A stretch of 64,000 nucleotides of DNA from Verrucomicrobiota bacterium (GTDB lineage: Bacteria; Verrucomicrobiota; Verrucomicrobiia; Chthoniobacterales; SZAS-18): NCBI GenBank assembly GCA_019241085.1, contig JAFAXH010000124.1, positions 26,127-90,126 on the forward strand. The letters run 5' to 3'. Shown here piece after piece: positions 17,273-25,104 of this stretch. Each line of letters begins with the position of its first letter. The stretch's first letter is position 1. The translations under genes were made by a program, and so were the position numbers. The notes under the pieces are model-generated. The model was not told the DNA's origin. It ran no database searches and worked only from the letters and a program-made list of their open reading frames with translations.

Positions 17273-18850
17273 ATGGCTTCAGTGGTTCCCACCTGGCGGC
17301 TGGCCGACCTCGTGGATTACGAGTGTTTTCTGGAAGACGACGAAGGCGAGTCGGCGGAGAAATTGCGCGACCGCGACCGCGCCATTTTCGCCCGCGCCAT
17401 CGAGCCGAAAAAAGCGGGCAATCCGCGCGATACCCTGCGGCTCTGGTTGGAAGAACGCCGACGCGTCGCGCACAGCGCCCGGACGCGCCGCGAGGTCGTG
17501 CTGCCGGGCGAGGCGTTTGCGCAGACGCGCGGCTTGCTCGCGGGCGCGCTCGGTGTGTTCGGCGCGCTGCTCGGCGGCGGCGCGGCGTGGAGCGCGCTGA
17601 CTTACGCGCGCGGCGGCGAGCCGATCAATGCGCTCGCGTTTTTCTGCGAGTTCGCGCTGCTGCAAATCGTCATCCTGCTCACGGCGCTGTGCGCGTTGGG
17701 CTTGAGGAAATTCCTGCCGGAACTGCCCTCGCTCGCACGGCTGCTCTGGCGACTGGCCGCCGCGTGGGCGGGTCAGCTCTGGCGGCGGGCGGGCGCGCGG
17801 TTGACCACGGGCGGCGCGCGGGCGGAAGCGCGCGCGGCGTTCGGCGCGCTGCGGGCGCGGCGCGGACTTTATGGCACCATCGCCGGCTGGAACCTGCTGC
17901 GGCTGACGCAGATTTTCGCCATTTTTTTTAACCTCGGCGTGCTGGGCGCAACGACGGCGCGGCTCTCGTTGCAGCAGCTTTACTTCGGCTGGGAAGCCAC
18001 CTTTCCCGCGGTGAACGCCGCGAACGTGCATCGGCTCGTCGTCACCGCCGCGCTGCCGTGGTCGAGACTCGGCGCCGCGCCTTCGCGCGAAGCGGTCGAG
18101 CGCAGTCAGAATTTTCGCCGCGCCGACGAGCAACCTGACCCGGCCAGCTCGCCGGCGTGGGGCGCGTTCCTGCTCGCGGCGGTGACGTGTTACGGATTGT
18201 TGCCGCGCGCGGCGCTGTTTGGTTGGGCGTGGTTCGCGGAACGCCGCGCGCTCGGGCAACTGCGCTTCGGCGATGCGCGTTCGGAAGCTTTGCTCCAACG
18301 GCTGCACACGCCGCGCATGACCGTCGCCAGCGCACGCTCGAACGCCGTCGCGGCGCGTCCGCCGGTGTCGCCGCCGCACGCGGCGGATGAAAACCACGCC
18401 GAGCTGGCGCCGCTCCCGCGCGCCGAATCTGCTCGCGACCCGCGGCGTTTGGTTTTGAATCTCACCGGGCTGCCGCTGACCGCTGCCGACGTAGCGCCCG
18501 CCTTGGGCGATGCCGCCGAGGTGACGGATGTTTTCGTCGCGGGCACGCTCGATCCGGCGGAGGATGAACGCGCCTTTGCGGCGGTGGCGGAAAAACTGCG
18601 CGCTGACCCGGCGCTGCGGCCCGTGGCGCTGCTCGGCGCGTGGACGCCGCCGATGCGCGCGACGCATCTGTTGCTCGACCGCTTGCGGACCGCGGCAGGC
18701 GCGGAACGGTTGCTGGAACTGGCGCTCGTGGGCAAGCCGACTGGCCCGGCGTCGTCGGCATTTCGGCCGGTGCAAGCCAGGGACCGCGAGCTGTGGGCGC
18801 GGGCGGTGCGGGCGCGCGGCGACGCCTTTCTGACGCTATCGGCGCGTTAG
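17273..18850 (+). CDS. DUF2868 family membrane protein
   Basis: A 525-residue protein with a charged N-terminal domain (about 1-80, LADLVDYECFLEDDEGES, DTLRLWLEERR). Four hydrophobic segments follow, near residues 83-110, 118-145, 200-230 and 300-325, then a soluble C-terminal domain with a Rossmann-like LVLNLTGLPLTAADVAP stretch. This is the layout of DUF2868, a family known to travel with a DUF3482 GTPase, which is the next gene (23 bp gap). Its biochemical role is not established. Probably an inner-membrane partner of the GTPase. Confidence 0.8.
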   Translation: MASVVPTWRLADLVDYECFLEDDEGESAEKLRDRDRAIFARAIEPKKAGNPRDTLRLWLEERRRVAHSARTRREVVLPGEAFAQTRGLLAGALGVFGALLGGGAAWSALTYARGGEPINALAFFCEFALLQIVILLTALCALGLRKFLPELPSLARLLWRLAAAWAGQLWRRAGARLTTGGARAEARAAFGALRARRGLYGTIAGWNLLRLTQIFAIFFNLGVLGATTARLSLQQLYFGWEATFPAVNAANVHRLVVTAALPWSRLGAAPSREAVERSQNFRRADEQPDPASSPAWGAFLLAAVTCYGLLPRAALFGWAWFAERRALGQLRFGDARSEALLQRLHTPRMTVASARSNAVAARPPVSPPHAADENHAELAPLPRAESARDPRRLVLNLTGLPLTAADVAPALGDAAEVTDVFVAGTLDPAEDERAFAAVAEKLRADPALRPVALLGAWTPPMRATHLLLDRLRTAAGAERLLELALVGKPTGPASSAFRPVQARDRELWARAVRARGDAFLTLSAR

Positions 18851-18873
18851 TTTCGCCAACTAATTTTTTGTCC

Positions 18874-20430
18874 ATGTCGCCGCCGTCACCGCCACCGCCG
18901 CCAACTGGTCCGCCGCCGTTGCCGCGCGTGCCGGCGTTCGCCGTGCTCGGCGTGGTCAACGAAGGCAAGACGTCCATTGTCGCGACGCTGTCCGAAGACC
19001 CGCACGCGTGCCCCGATCCGACGCCCGGCGCCACGGTTGAGGTCGAGCCTTACACGGTTTCGATTGATGGCGAGCCGGTGATGCGGCTTTACGACACGCC
19101 CGGTTTTCAAAACGCCATCGGCGCGCTGGCCTGGGTGCGGGCGCAGGATTTCCCGCCGGGCACGGACGCGCTGTCGGCGTTTGTCGAGGCGCACGCGGAC
19201 GAGCCCGATTTTGAAAACGAATGCCGCCTGCTGCGTCCGGTCCTCGACGAAAAAGCGTGCATTCTCTACGTCGTCGATGGCTCCGCGCCGTTGTCGCCGC
19301 ATTACCTCGCGGAGATGGAACTCTTGCGGCTTTCCGGCCGGCGGCGGCTGGCGCTCATCAATTCCAAAGAAGACGGCGGCGACTTCACCGCGGCCTGGCG
19401 CACGGAGTTGGAAAAGCACATGCCGGCGCGACTTTTTAACGCGCACCACGCGACGTTCGCGGATCGGCTGGCGCTGTTTGAAGCGTTGCGCGCGCTCTAC
19501 GACACGCCGGCGGAGGTCAACGCTTGTCAACGCATCATCGACGCCTTCACCCGCGATTGGCGTCGGCGGCGGGCGGAAGCGGTCAGCGTCATCACGCGGC
19601 TCGTCGAGGACGCGGTGCGGCACGTCGAAACGCGCAACATCCGCGCGGAATTGCTGCCTTCAGAATTGGAAGGGTTAAAGACGGAACTGCTCGCGCGTTA
19701 TCACACGCGCATTGCCGAACTGGAGCGCGCCGCGCATCTGCGGTTGCGGGAGATTTACAAACACGCCAGCCCAGTCTGGCAGACGCCGGTGCCGCCGGTG
19801 TTGGGCGAGTCTTTATTCAGCGAGACGACGTGGCAGGCGCTCGGTTTGACGAAGCACCAGCTCGCGCTCGCGTCGGCGGCGGCGGGCGCGGCGGCGGGGC
19901 TGGGGCTGGATGCGCTGCTGGCGTTTCATTCGCTCGGCGTCGGCGCGCTGCTGGGCGGCGCGGTCGGCGGCGTCTCGGCGTATCTCGGCGGCCGTCGGCT
20001 GGCGACGGTGGAAGTGCGCGCGCCGGGCGCGTTGCAAACGCTTTTCGGCAACCAGCGGCTCGGCGGCGAGCAGTTGCAAATCGGGCCGTCGCGCGATTTG
20101 AATTTTGCGTTCATCCTGCTCGACCGCGCGCTGCTCCTGTGCGCCGCGCTGCTTGGCCGGGCGCACGCGCGGCGGGACGAGATTCGCGTCGCGCCCGACG
20201 GGCCGGCGGAGGCGCGGGCGGGCGTCACCGCGGGCTGGTCGCGCGAGCGCGCGGGCAAGGTCTCCGCCTATGTGGCGGCGCTCGTCGGCGGGCGCGGGCT
20301 GGCGCGGTGGCTGGACCGGCGTTCGCGCGACGATCTGCGGCAGGATTTTGCGAAAGAAATCCGCGCTGCGCTCGTGGCGCTCGACCCGCTCGGCAACCGG
20401 CTGCCGGCGGAGGAAAGGAGAGCGTTTTGA
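18874..20430 (+). CDS. GTPase with DUF3482 domain
   Basis: A 518-residue protein. After a proline-rich start, the P-loop GVVNEGKTS lies near residue 31. The YDTPGF motif (switch II, DxxG) and an N-S-K-E-D segment in the NKxD position follow. The C-terminal half is DUF3482-like, with helical stretches and a glycine-rich hydrophobic hairpin near 330-375 that may insert into membrane. Downstream partner of the DUF2868 gene and upstream of the YkgJ-type gene, forming one operon. ATG 18874 is preferred over the upstream open frame, which runs through the previous gene. Confidence 0.83.
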   Translation: MSPPSPPPPPTGPPPLPRVPAFAVLGVVNEGKTSIVATLSEDPHACPDPTPGATVEVEPYTVSIDGEPVMRLYDTPGFQNAIGALAWVRAQDFPPGTDALSAFVEAHADEPDFENECRLLRPVLDEKACILYVVDGSAPLSPHYLAEMELLRLSGRRRLALINSKEDGGDFTAAWRTELEKHMPARLFNAHHATFADRLALFEALRALYDTPAEVNACQRIIDAFTRDWRRRRAEAVSVITRLVEDAVRHVETRNIRAELLPSELEGLKTELLARYHTRIAELERAAHLRLREIYKHASPVWQTPVPPVLGESLFSETTWQALGLTKHQLALASAAAGAAAGLGLDALLAFHSLGVGALLGGAVGGVSAYLGGRRLATVEVRAPGALQTLFGNQRLGGEQLQIGPSRDLNFAFILLDRALLLCAALLGRAHARRDEIRVAPDGPAEARAGVTAGWSRERAGKVSAYVAALVGGRGLARWLDRRSRDDLRQDFAKEIRAALVALDPLGNRLPAEERRAF

Positions 20431-20786
20431 ACCCGCCATCGTCCGCGCCATTGTTCTACCAATGCCAGCGTTGCGCGAACTGCTGCCGCTGGCCGGGATT
20501 TGTAAAGCTCACGGACGACGACATCGCGGCCCTTGCGGCGTTTTTACAAATGAGCGAACACGCGTTCATTCAAGAATTCACCCGGCTGCGACCGCAACGC
20601 GACGGCCTGGCGTTGACGGACAAGGCCAACGGCGAGTGCGTCTTTCTTGACGGCCGCGATTGCCGGGTGCAGCCGGTGAAGCCGGCGCAATGCCGCGGCT
20701 TTCCGAACGCGTGGAATTTTCCCGGCTGGCGCGAGGTGTGCGAAGCGGTGCCAATTTTTTCCGCGCAGGAAGCGGCGGGCGGTTGA
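20427..20786 (+). CDS. YkgJ/UPF0153-type cysteine-cluster protein
   Basis: A 119-residue protein with CQRCANCC near residue 13 and further cysteines in GECVFLDGRDCRV and AQCRGFP, the cysteine set of the YkgJ family, thought to bind Zn or an Fe-S cluster. The start is a TTG at 20427 overlapping the TGA of the GTPase gene (TTTTGA). A strong Shine-Dalgarno AGGAAAGGAG lies six bases upstream and supports this start. The overlap implies translational coupling with the GTPase. Function unknown. Confidence 0.85.
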   Translation: MNPPSSAPLFYQCQRCANCCRWPGFVKLTDDDIAALAAFLQMSEHAFIQEFTRLRPQRDGLALTDKANGECVFLDGRDCRVQPVKPAQCRGFPNAWNFPGWREVCEAVPIFSAQEAAGG

Positions 20787-20966
20787 ACACTCGCCGCCCG
20801 TGCGTCGTCAAAGTGATTGTGCCCACCGAACCGAGCTGCGGCGGCGAATCGGCGATTGCCGTGCATCGGCGACCCCGCCCTTTCCGCGCACTTGACCTAC
20901 GGCGTATATTCGTTGGCAAGGAAAAGCCTCGGCGGCGAGGCAACTGCACGCGACACAATTTGCTGC

Positions 20967-22685
20967 ATGAATCCGCCTGACCGCTCGCATGAATTCGACC
21001 TGCCCTACGGCGCTGCTGGCTCTGCGGCCTCCGGCGCCGGCTCCGACGAAATGACGGCGCTGGACCTCCTGGATCGCACGATCGCGGGATTGACCATCGG
21101 CGACCCGATCCGCCGCCACTTGCTCGCCGTGCGCGCGCAGGTTGCCGAGCAGGAGGAAACCATCAACGAAGCGCGGCAGACGCTGGAGAAAATGGAGGAA
21201 GTCATCAAAAAGGTGACTTCGCCGGCGAACCGCATCGGTATCTTTCTCGGCACGCCGAACCGCGAGACGGCGCACATCGTCGTCGGCGGCTCGGATTATT
21301 ATTGCAACGTCGATCCGCGCATCTCGATCTCGAAGTTGAAAAAAGGCACGCGCATTTTGGTGAACGAAGCCTACGTCATCGTCGGCGACCTCGGCTTCGA
21401 TCACGGCGGACCGGTGACGAAGGTGACGGAGGTGATCGGCAACGACCGGCTGCGCGTCGGCCAGGACAACGGCTTGCAATCGCTCGTGCTGGCGCGCGGG
21501 GCGGAGATCGCGAAGGCAACGATCAAGACCGGCGACGAAGTGCGCGTCGATCCGCATTATCGCATGGCGCTGGAAGTCTTGGCGAAGCCGCAAGCGAAGG
21601 ATCATTATCTCGACGAAGTGCCGGAGCTGCCGTGGGACAAAGTCGGCGGACAGCAGGAAGCGTTGCAGGCGATTCGCGACGCCATCGAGCTGCCGCTGGT
21701 GCATGCGGAGTTGTTCTCCAAATTCCAGCACAGCACGCCGAAAGGCTTTCTGCTTTACGGCCCGCCGGGCTGCGGCAAGACGCTCATCGGCAAGGCGTGC
21801 GCGTGGAATCTGACGGCGAAGCTGAAGGAGAAAACCGGCGAGAACATGAAGGAATACTTCATGCACATCAAAGGCCCGGAAATCCTGAACATGTGGGTTG
21901 GCGAGAGCGAGCGGATGGTGCGCGAGATTTTTGCGACCGCGCGTGAAAAGCGCAAGGAAGGTTACCTGCCATTTCTGTTCATCGACGAAGCGGAGAGCAT
22001 TCTCGGCACGCGCCGGGCGTCGCGTTATTCCAATATTTTGAGCACGCTGGTGCCGATGTTTTGCACCGAGATGGATGGCATCGACTCGCTCAACGACGTG
22101 GTCATCATCCTCGCGTCGAACCGCGCCGATCTCATTGATCCGGCGATCATCCGGCCCGGCCGCATTGATCGGAAAATCAAGGTCAACCGGCCGACGAAGG
22201 AAGGCGCGCGCGAGATTTACCGCATCTATCTCGGCGAAGATTTGCCGTATGATCCGACCTTGGTGAAAGAAGCCGGCGGCGTGCGTGCGGCCATCGACAC
22301 GCTCATCAATGATCTCGTTGAGCAGCAGTTCGGACATCGCGACGAAAATCGTTTTCTCGAAGTCACGTTGCGCAGCGGGCGCAAGGAAACGTTGTATCGC
22401 GGCGACCTCGTGAGCGGCGCGATCATCGCGTCGGTCGTCGAGCGCGCGAAGGGTTTGGCGATCAAGCGCGCCATCGTCACCGGCCAGGAGGAAGGCATCA
22501 GCGCGAGCGACTTGGGCTTGTCGTTGAATGCGGAATATCAGGAGAACGACATCTTTCCTCCGACGGATATCGTCGAAGACTGGCTGAAGCTGATCGACTA
22601 CGACGCGGAAAACGTGGTGCGCGTGGCGCCGTTCAAACCAGGCCGCGAAGAGAAACAGGCGAAGACGAATCGGGCGATCATTTGA
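20967..22685 (+). CDS. arc: proteasome-associated AAA ATPase (ARC/Mpa family)
   Basis: A 572-residue AAA ATPase of the family that unfolds Pup- or UBact-tagged proteins and feeds the 20S proteasome. It has an N-terminal coiled coil (about 45-85, QVAEQEETINEARQTLEKM), one or two OB folds (about 90-235, RIGIFLGTPN, VVGGSDYYCNVDP) and a AAA domain with Walker A GPPGCGKT (about 275), Walker B LFIDEAESI and sensor ASNRADLIDPAIIRPGRID. The C-terminus ends KTNRAII and lacks the Gly-Gln-Tyr-Leu type tail that docks actinobacterial Mpa/ARC on the 20S gate. ATG 20967 starts the coiled-coil protein; the open frame runs further upstream. dop follows after 19 bp. Confidence 0.9.
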   Translation: MNPPDRSHEFDLPYGAAGSAASGAGSDEMTALDLLDRTIAGLTIGDPIRRHLLAVRAQVAEQEETINEARQTLEKMEEVIKKVTSPANRIGIFLGTPNRETAHIVVGGSDYYCNVDPRISISKLKKGTRILVNEAYVIVGDLGFDHGGPVTKVTEVIGNDRLRVGQDNGLQSLVLARGAEIAKATIKTGDEVRVDPHYRMALEVLAKPQAKDHYLDEVPELPWDKVGGQQEALQAIRDAIELPLVHAELFSKFQHSTPKGFLLYGPPGCGKTLIGKACAWNLTAKLKEKTGENMKEYFMHIKGPEILNMWVGESERMVREIFATAREKRKEGYLPFLFIDEAESILGTRRASRYSNILSTLVPMFCTEMDGIDSLNDVVIILASNRADLIDPAIIRPGRIDRKIKVNRPTKEGAREIYRIYLGEDLPYDPTLVKEAGGVRAAIDTLINDLVEQQFGHRDENRFLEVTLRSGRKETLYRGDLVSGAIIASVVERAKGLAIKRAIVTGQEEGISASDLGLSLNAEYQENDIFPPTDIVEDWLKLIDYDAENVVRVAPFKPGREEKQAKTNRAII

Positions 22686-22704
22686 TCTCGTTGCTCAATC
22701 CAAC

Positions 22705-24228
22705 ATGAAACGCGTCTTCGGGATCGAGACCGAGTTTGGCATCACGGTGGACGGCGTGGAAAACGTGGATGTCGTCAGCGAATCCATCGAGCTGGTGCGC
22801 CGTTATACCGAATACGGCACGCTGATGAAGTGGGATTACACGCTGGAAGATCCGCACAACGACGCGCGCGGATTTCGCGCGCCGGAGCTGATGCAGGACA
22901 CCGACGAGAGCGCCTACTTCGAGATCGACAAAAACCGGCCGCTTTCCTTCGAGGAAATCAAGAGCGACCTCGTGCTCTGCAACGGCGCGCGTTTTTACAA
23001 CGACCACGCGCACCCGGAGTATTCGACGCCGGAATGCACGACGCTACTCCAGATTGTCAGCCAGGAAAAAGCCGGCGAACGCATCCTCGCCGAGTGCGCG
23101 CGGCGGCGGAACAAAAAGCTGCTGCCCGAGCGCGAGGTGAAGCTTTACAAAAACAACACCGACTTCATCGGCCACTCCTACGGCTGCCACGATAACTTTC
23201 TCATGTCGCGCCACGTCCCGTGGGATCGCGTGGTCAGCGATATTTTGCCGTTCCTCATCACGCGCCAGATTTTTGCCGGCGCTGGCAAGATGGGCGTCGA
23301 GGCGGAGAGCGTGCCGACGCAGAGCGGCATCTACCAGATTTCGCAGCGCGCCGATTTTTTCAGCGTCATCGTCTCCATCGACACGATGAACCGTCGGCCG
23401 TTGGTGAACACGCGCGACGAGCCGCACGCAGACAGCTCGCGCTACCGGCGGTTCCACGTCATCATCGGCGACTCGAACATGAGCGAGTTCGCCACGGCGT
23501 TGAAGATGGGCACGACCTCGCTCGTCCTGGAATTGATCGAACTCGGCAGGGCGCCGCAGCTCGAATTCGCGCAGCCTATCGAGACGACGAAGGCGATCTC
23601 GCGTGACCAGACTTTCGACTGGATCATCGAATTGAAAGATGGCCGCAAGATTTCCGCCATCGACGTGCAGCGCCTGTATCTCGCCGCGGCGCTAGCGCAT
23701 TGCGACCGCAGCGACCCGGAGGCCAAGTGGCTCCTGACCGAATGGGAAAGCGTGCTGAACGATTTGGAAAAAGACGTGATGCGCTGCCGCGACCGCGTCG
23801 ATTGGGTGGCGAAGAAATTTCTCATCGACACGCTGCGCGAGGAGGAAAAACTCGCGCCGAGCGATCCCTGGCTGCAAGCGATTGACCTGGAATATCACAA
23901 CGTCAATCCCGACCAGGGCTTGCACTACGCGTTGCTGCGCGACGGCCAGATGCGGCGCTTCGTGACCGAGGACGACATTCGCAACGCGATCTTCACGCCG
24001 CCCGACACGACCCGCGCGTGGTTCCGCGGGCGCAGCGTGGCGAGGTTCAACAACGAAGTGTCGTCGATCCACTGGGACGAAGTAGTGTTCAATCACGTCA
24101 GCGGCTCGCGACGGGTGTCGCTCAACCAGGCGTTCAACGACCACAAGCTCGACCAGCTCAACCGCTTGATTCGCGAGGCGAAGACTTTTCCCGATTTCAT
24201 CCGCGATCTCAGCGTGCTCGAGCGTTGA
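22705..24228 (+). CDS. dop: Dop-type depupylase/deamidase
   Basis: A 507-residue member of the carboxylate-amine-ligase-like Dop/PafA family, which acts on the ubiquitin-like tag Pup (or UBact). The N-terminus KRVFGIETEFGI is shared by both enzymes. The insertion WDYTLEDPHNDARG before NGARFYNDHAHPEYSTPEC (the Dop loop) and the DHAHPEYSTPE variant point to Dop rather than the ligase PafA. Length is normal for Dop. It lies 19 bp downstream of the ARC ATPase in one operon. No Pup/UBact gene fits between its neighbours, and no PafA or 20S subunit gene is in the window, so they must be elsewhere or absent. Confidence 0.88.
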   Translation: MKRVFGIETEFGITVDGVENVDVVSESIELVRRYTEYGTLMKWDYTLEDPHNDARGFRAPELMQDTDESAYFEIDKNRPLSFEEIKSDLVLCNGARFYNDHAHPEYSTPECTTLLQIVSQEKAGERILAECARRRNKKLLPEREVKLYKNNTDFIGHSYGCHDNFLMSRHVPWDRVVSDILPFLITRQIFAGAGKMGVEAESVPTQSGIYQISQRADFFSVIVSIDTMNRRPLVNTRDEPHADSSRYRRFHVIIGDSNMSEFATALKMGTTSLVLELIELGRAPQLEFAQPIETTKAISRDQTFDWIIELKDGRKISAIDVQRLYLAAALAHCDRSDPEAKWLLTEWESVLNDLEKDVMRCRDRVDWVAKKFLIDTLREEEKLAPSDPWLQAIDLEYHNVNPDQGLHYALLRDGQMRRFVTEDDIRNAIFTPPDTTRAWFRGRSVARFNNEVSSIHWDEVVFNHVSGSRRVSLNQAFNDHKLDQLNRLIREAKTFPDFIRDLSVLER

Positions 24229-24261
24229 GCCGCCGCGGGTCTGCGCTTATCGTGGCGGCCT

Positions 24262-24993
24262 ATGGGACGCCAGTGGCTGCAAGCGAAACGCGAGGTAGCG
24301 AACCTCAAAAAAGGTCAGGTCGTCGGCAAGCTCGTCAAGGAAATCATGGTCGCCGCCAAGCTCGGCGGCGCGGACCCGGCGGGCAACGCGCGGCTGGCGG
24401 CGGCGGTGGAAAAAGCGCGCCGCGCGAGCGTGACGCGCGACGTGATCGAGCGGGCGATCAAAAAAGGCGCGGGCGTCGGCGCGGACAAGCTGGTGCTCGA
24501 TCAAGTGACCTTTTAAGGCTATGCGCCGCACAAGGTGCCAGTGATCGTTGAGGTGCTCACGGACAACCAGAACCGCACCGCGCCGGAAATCCGCGTGTTG
24601 TTCAAACAAGGACAGCTCGGCACGGCGGGCAGCAACAAGTTTTTGTTCGATCACATCGGACTCGTCGAGGCGCATCACGCCGACCCGGCTGCCGACCCGG
24701 AAGCCGCGGCGATTGAGGCGGGCGCGAATGACTTCGAGCCGCTCGATCACGCGGCCAACGACGACATTCCGGAAGGCCGCGTCGGCGCGCGTTTTTTCAC
24801 CGAGCGCGCCGCGTGCGCGGCGGTGTCGCACTGGCTGGCGGCGAACGACTGGACGGTGGTGACGAGTGAGATCGGCTATGTCGCCAAGTCGTTCCCGGCC
24901 TTGAGCGAAACGCAGCGGGCTGAGGTCGGCGAATTTTTGCAAAAACTCGACGATCATGACGACGTGCATCGCGTCTGGGCCGCGCTGAAATAG
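24262..24993 (+). pseudogene. yebC: YebC/TACO1-family regulator interrupted by one in-frame stop
   Basis: The frame encodes a full-length (243 codons) YebC-family protein from MGRQWLQAKREVANLKKG to RVWAALK, except for a TAA at 24514-24516. It reads VTF-stop-GYAPHKVPVIVEV, where relatives read an acidic residue before GY-P (typically EGYGP). GAA to TAA is a single base change. Downstream sequence is fully conserved in the same frame, so the lesion is recent or is a sequence error. YebC proteins act as transcriptional regulators or in translation of difficult sequences. Sits between dop (33 bp) and clpB. The downstream part could restart at GTG 24535, but this would lose domain 1. Confidence 0.82.
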
Positions 24994-25104
24994 GCGGCGA
25001 CCAATCGGCGGGGCGTCTGCGGATTAAGTTGGAAAAAAGGCGGGCGGGCAGATTGAACGTCGCCCGTCTTCGGATGTCTTAATTTGCGACAGTTTCCCTC
25101 TGTG

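Noticed and set aside
20880..20966. Sigma-70 promoter before the ARC gene (TTGACC and TATATT)
   Set aside because: The two boxes are only 7 bp apart, which is not a workable spacing.
24229..24261. A possible UBact/Pup gene between dop and yebC, or between ARC and dop
   Set aside because: The gaps are 33 and 19 bp, too short for a ubiquitin-like protein.
24514..24516. Programmed recoding of the yebC stop
   Set aside because: TAA is not used for selenocysteine or pyrrolysine, and no recoding element is visible; a simple mutation or error is likelier.
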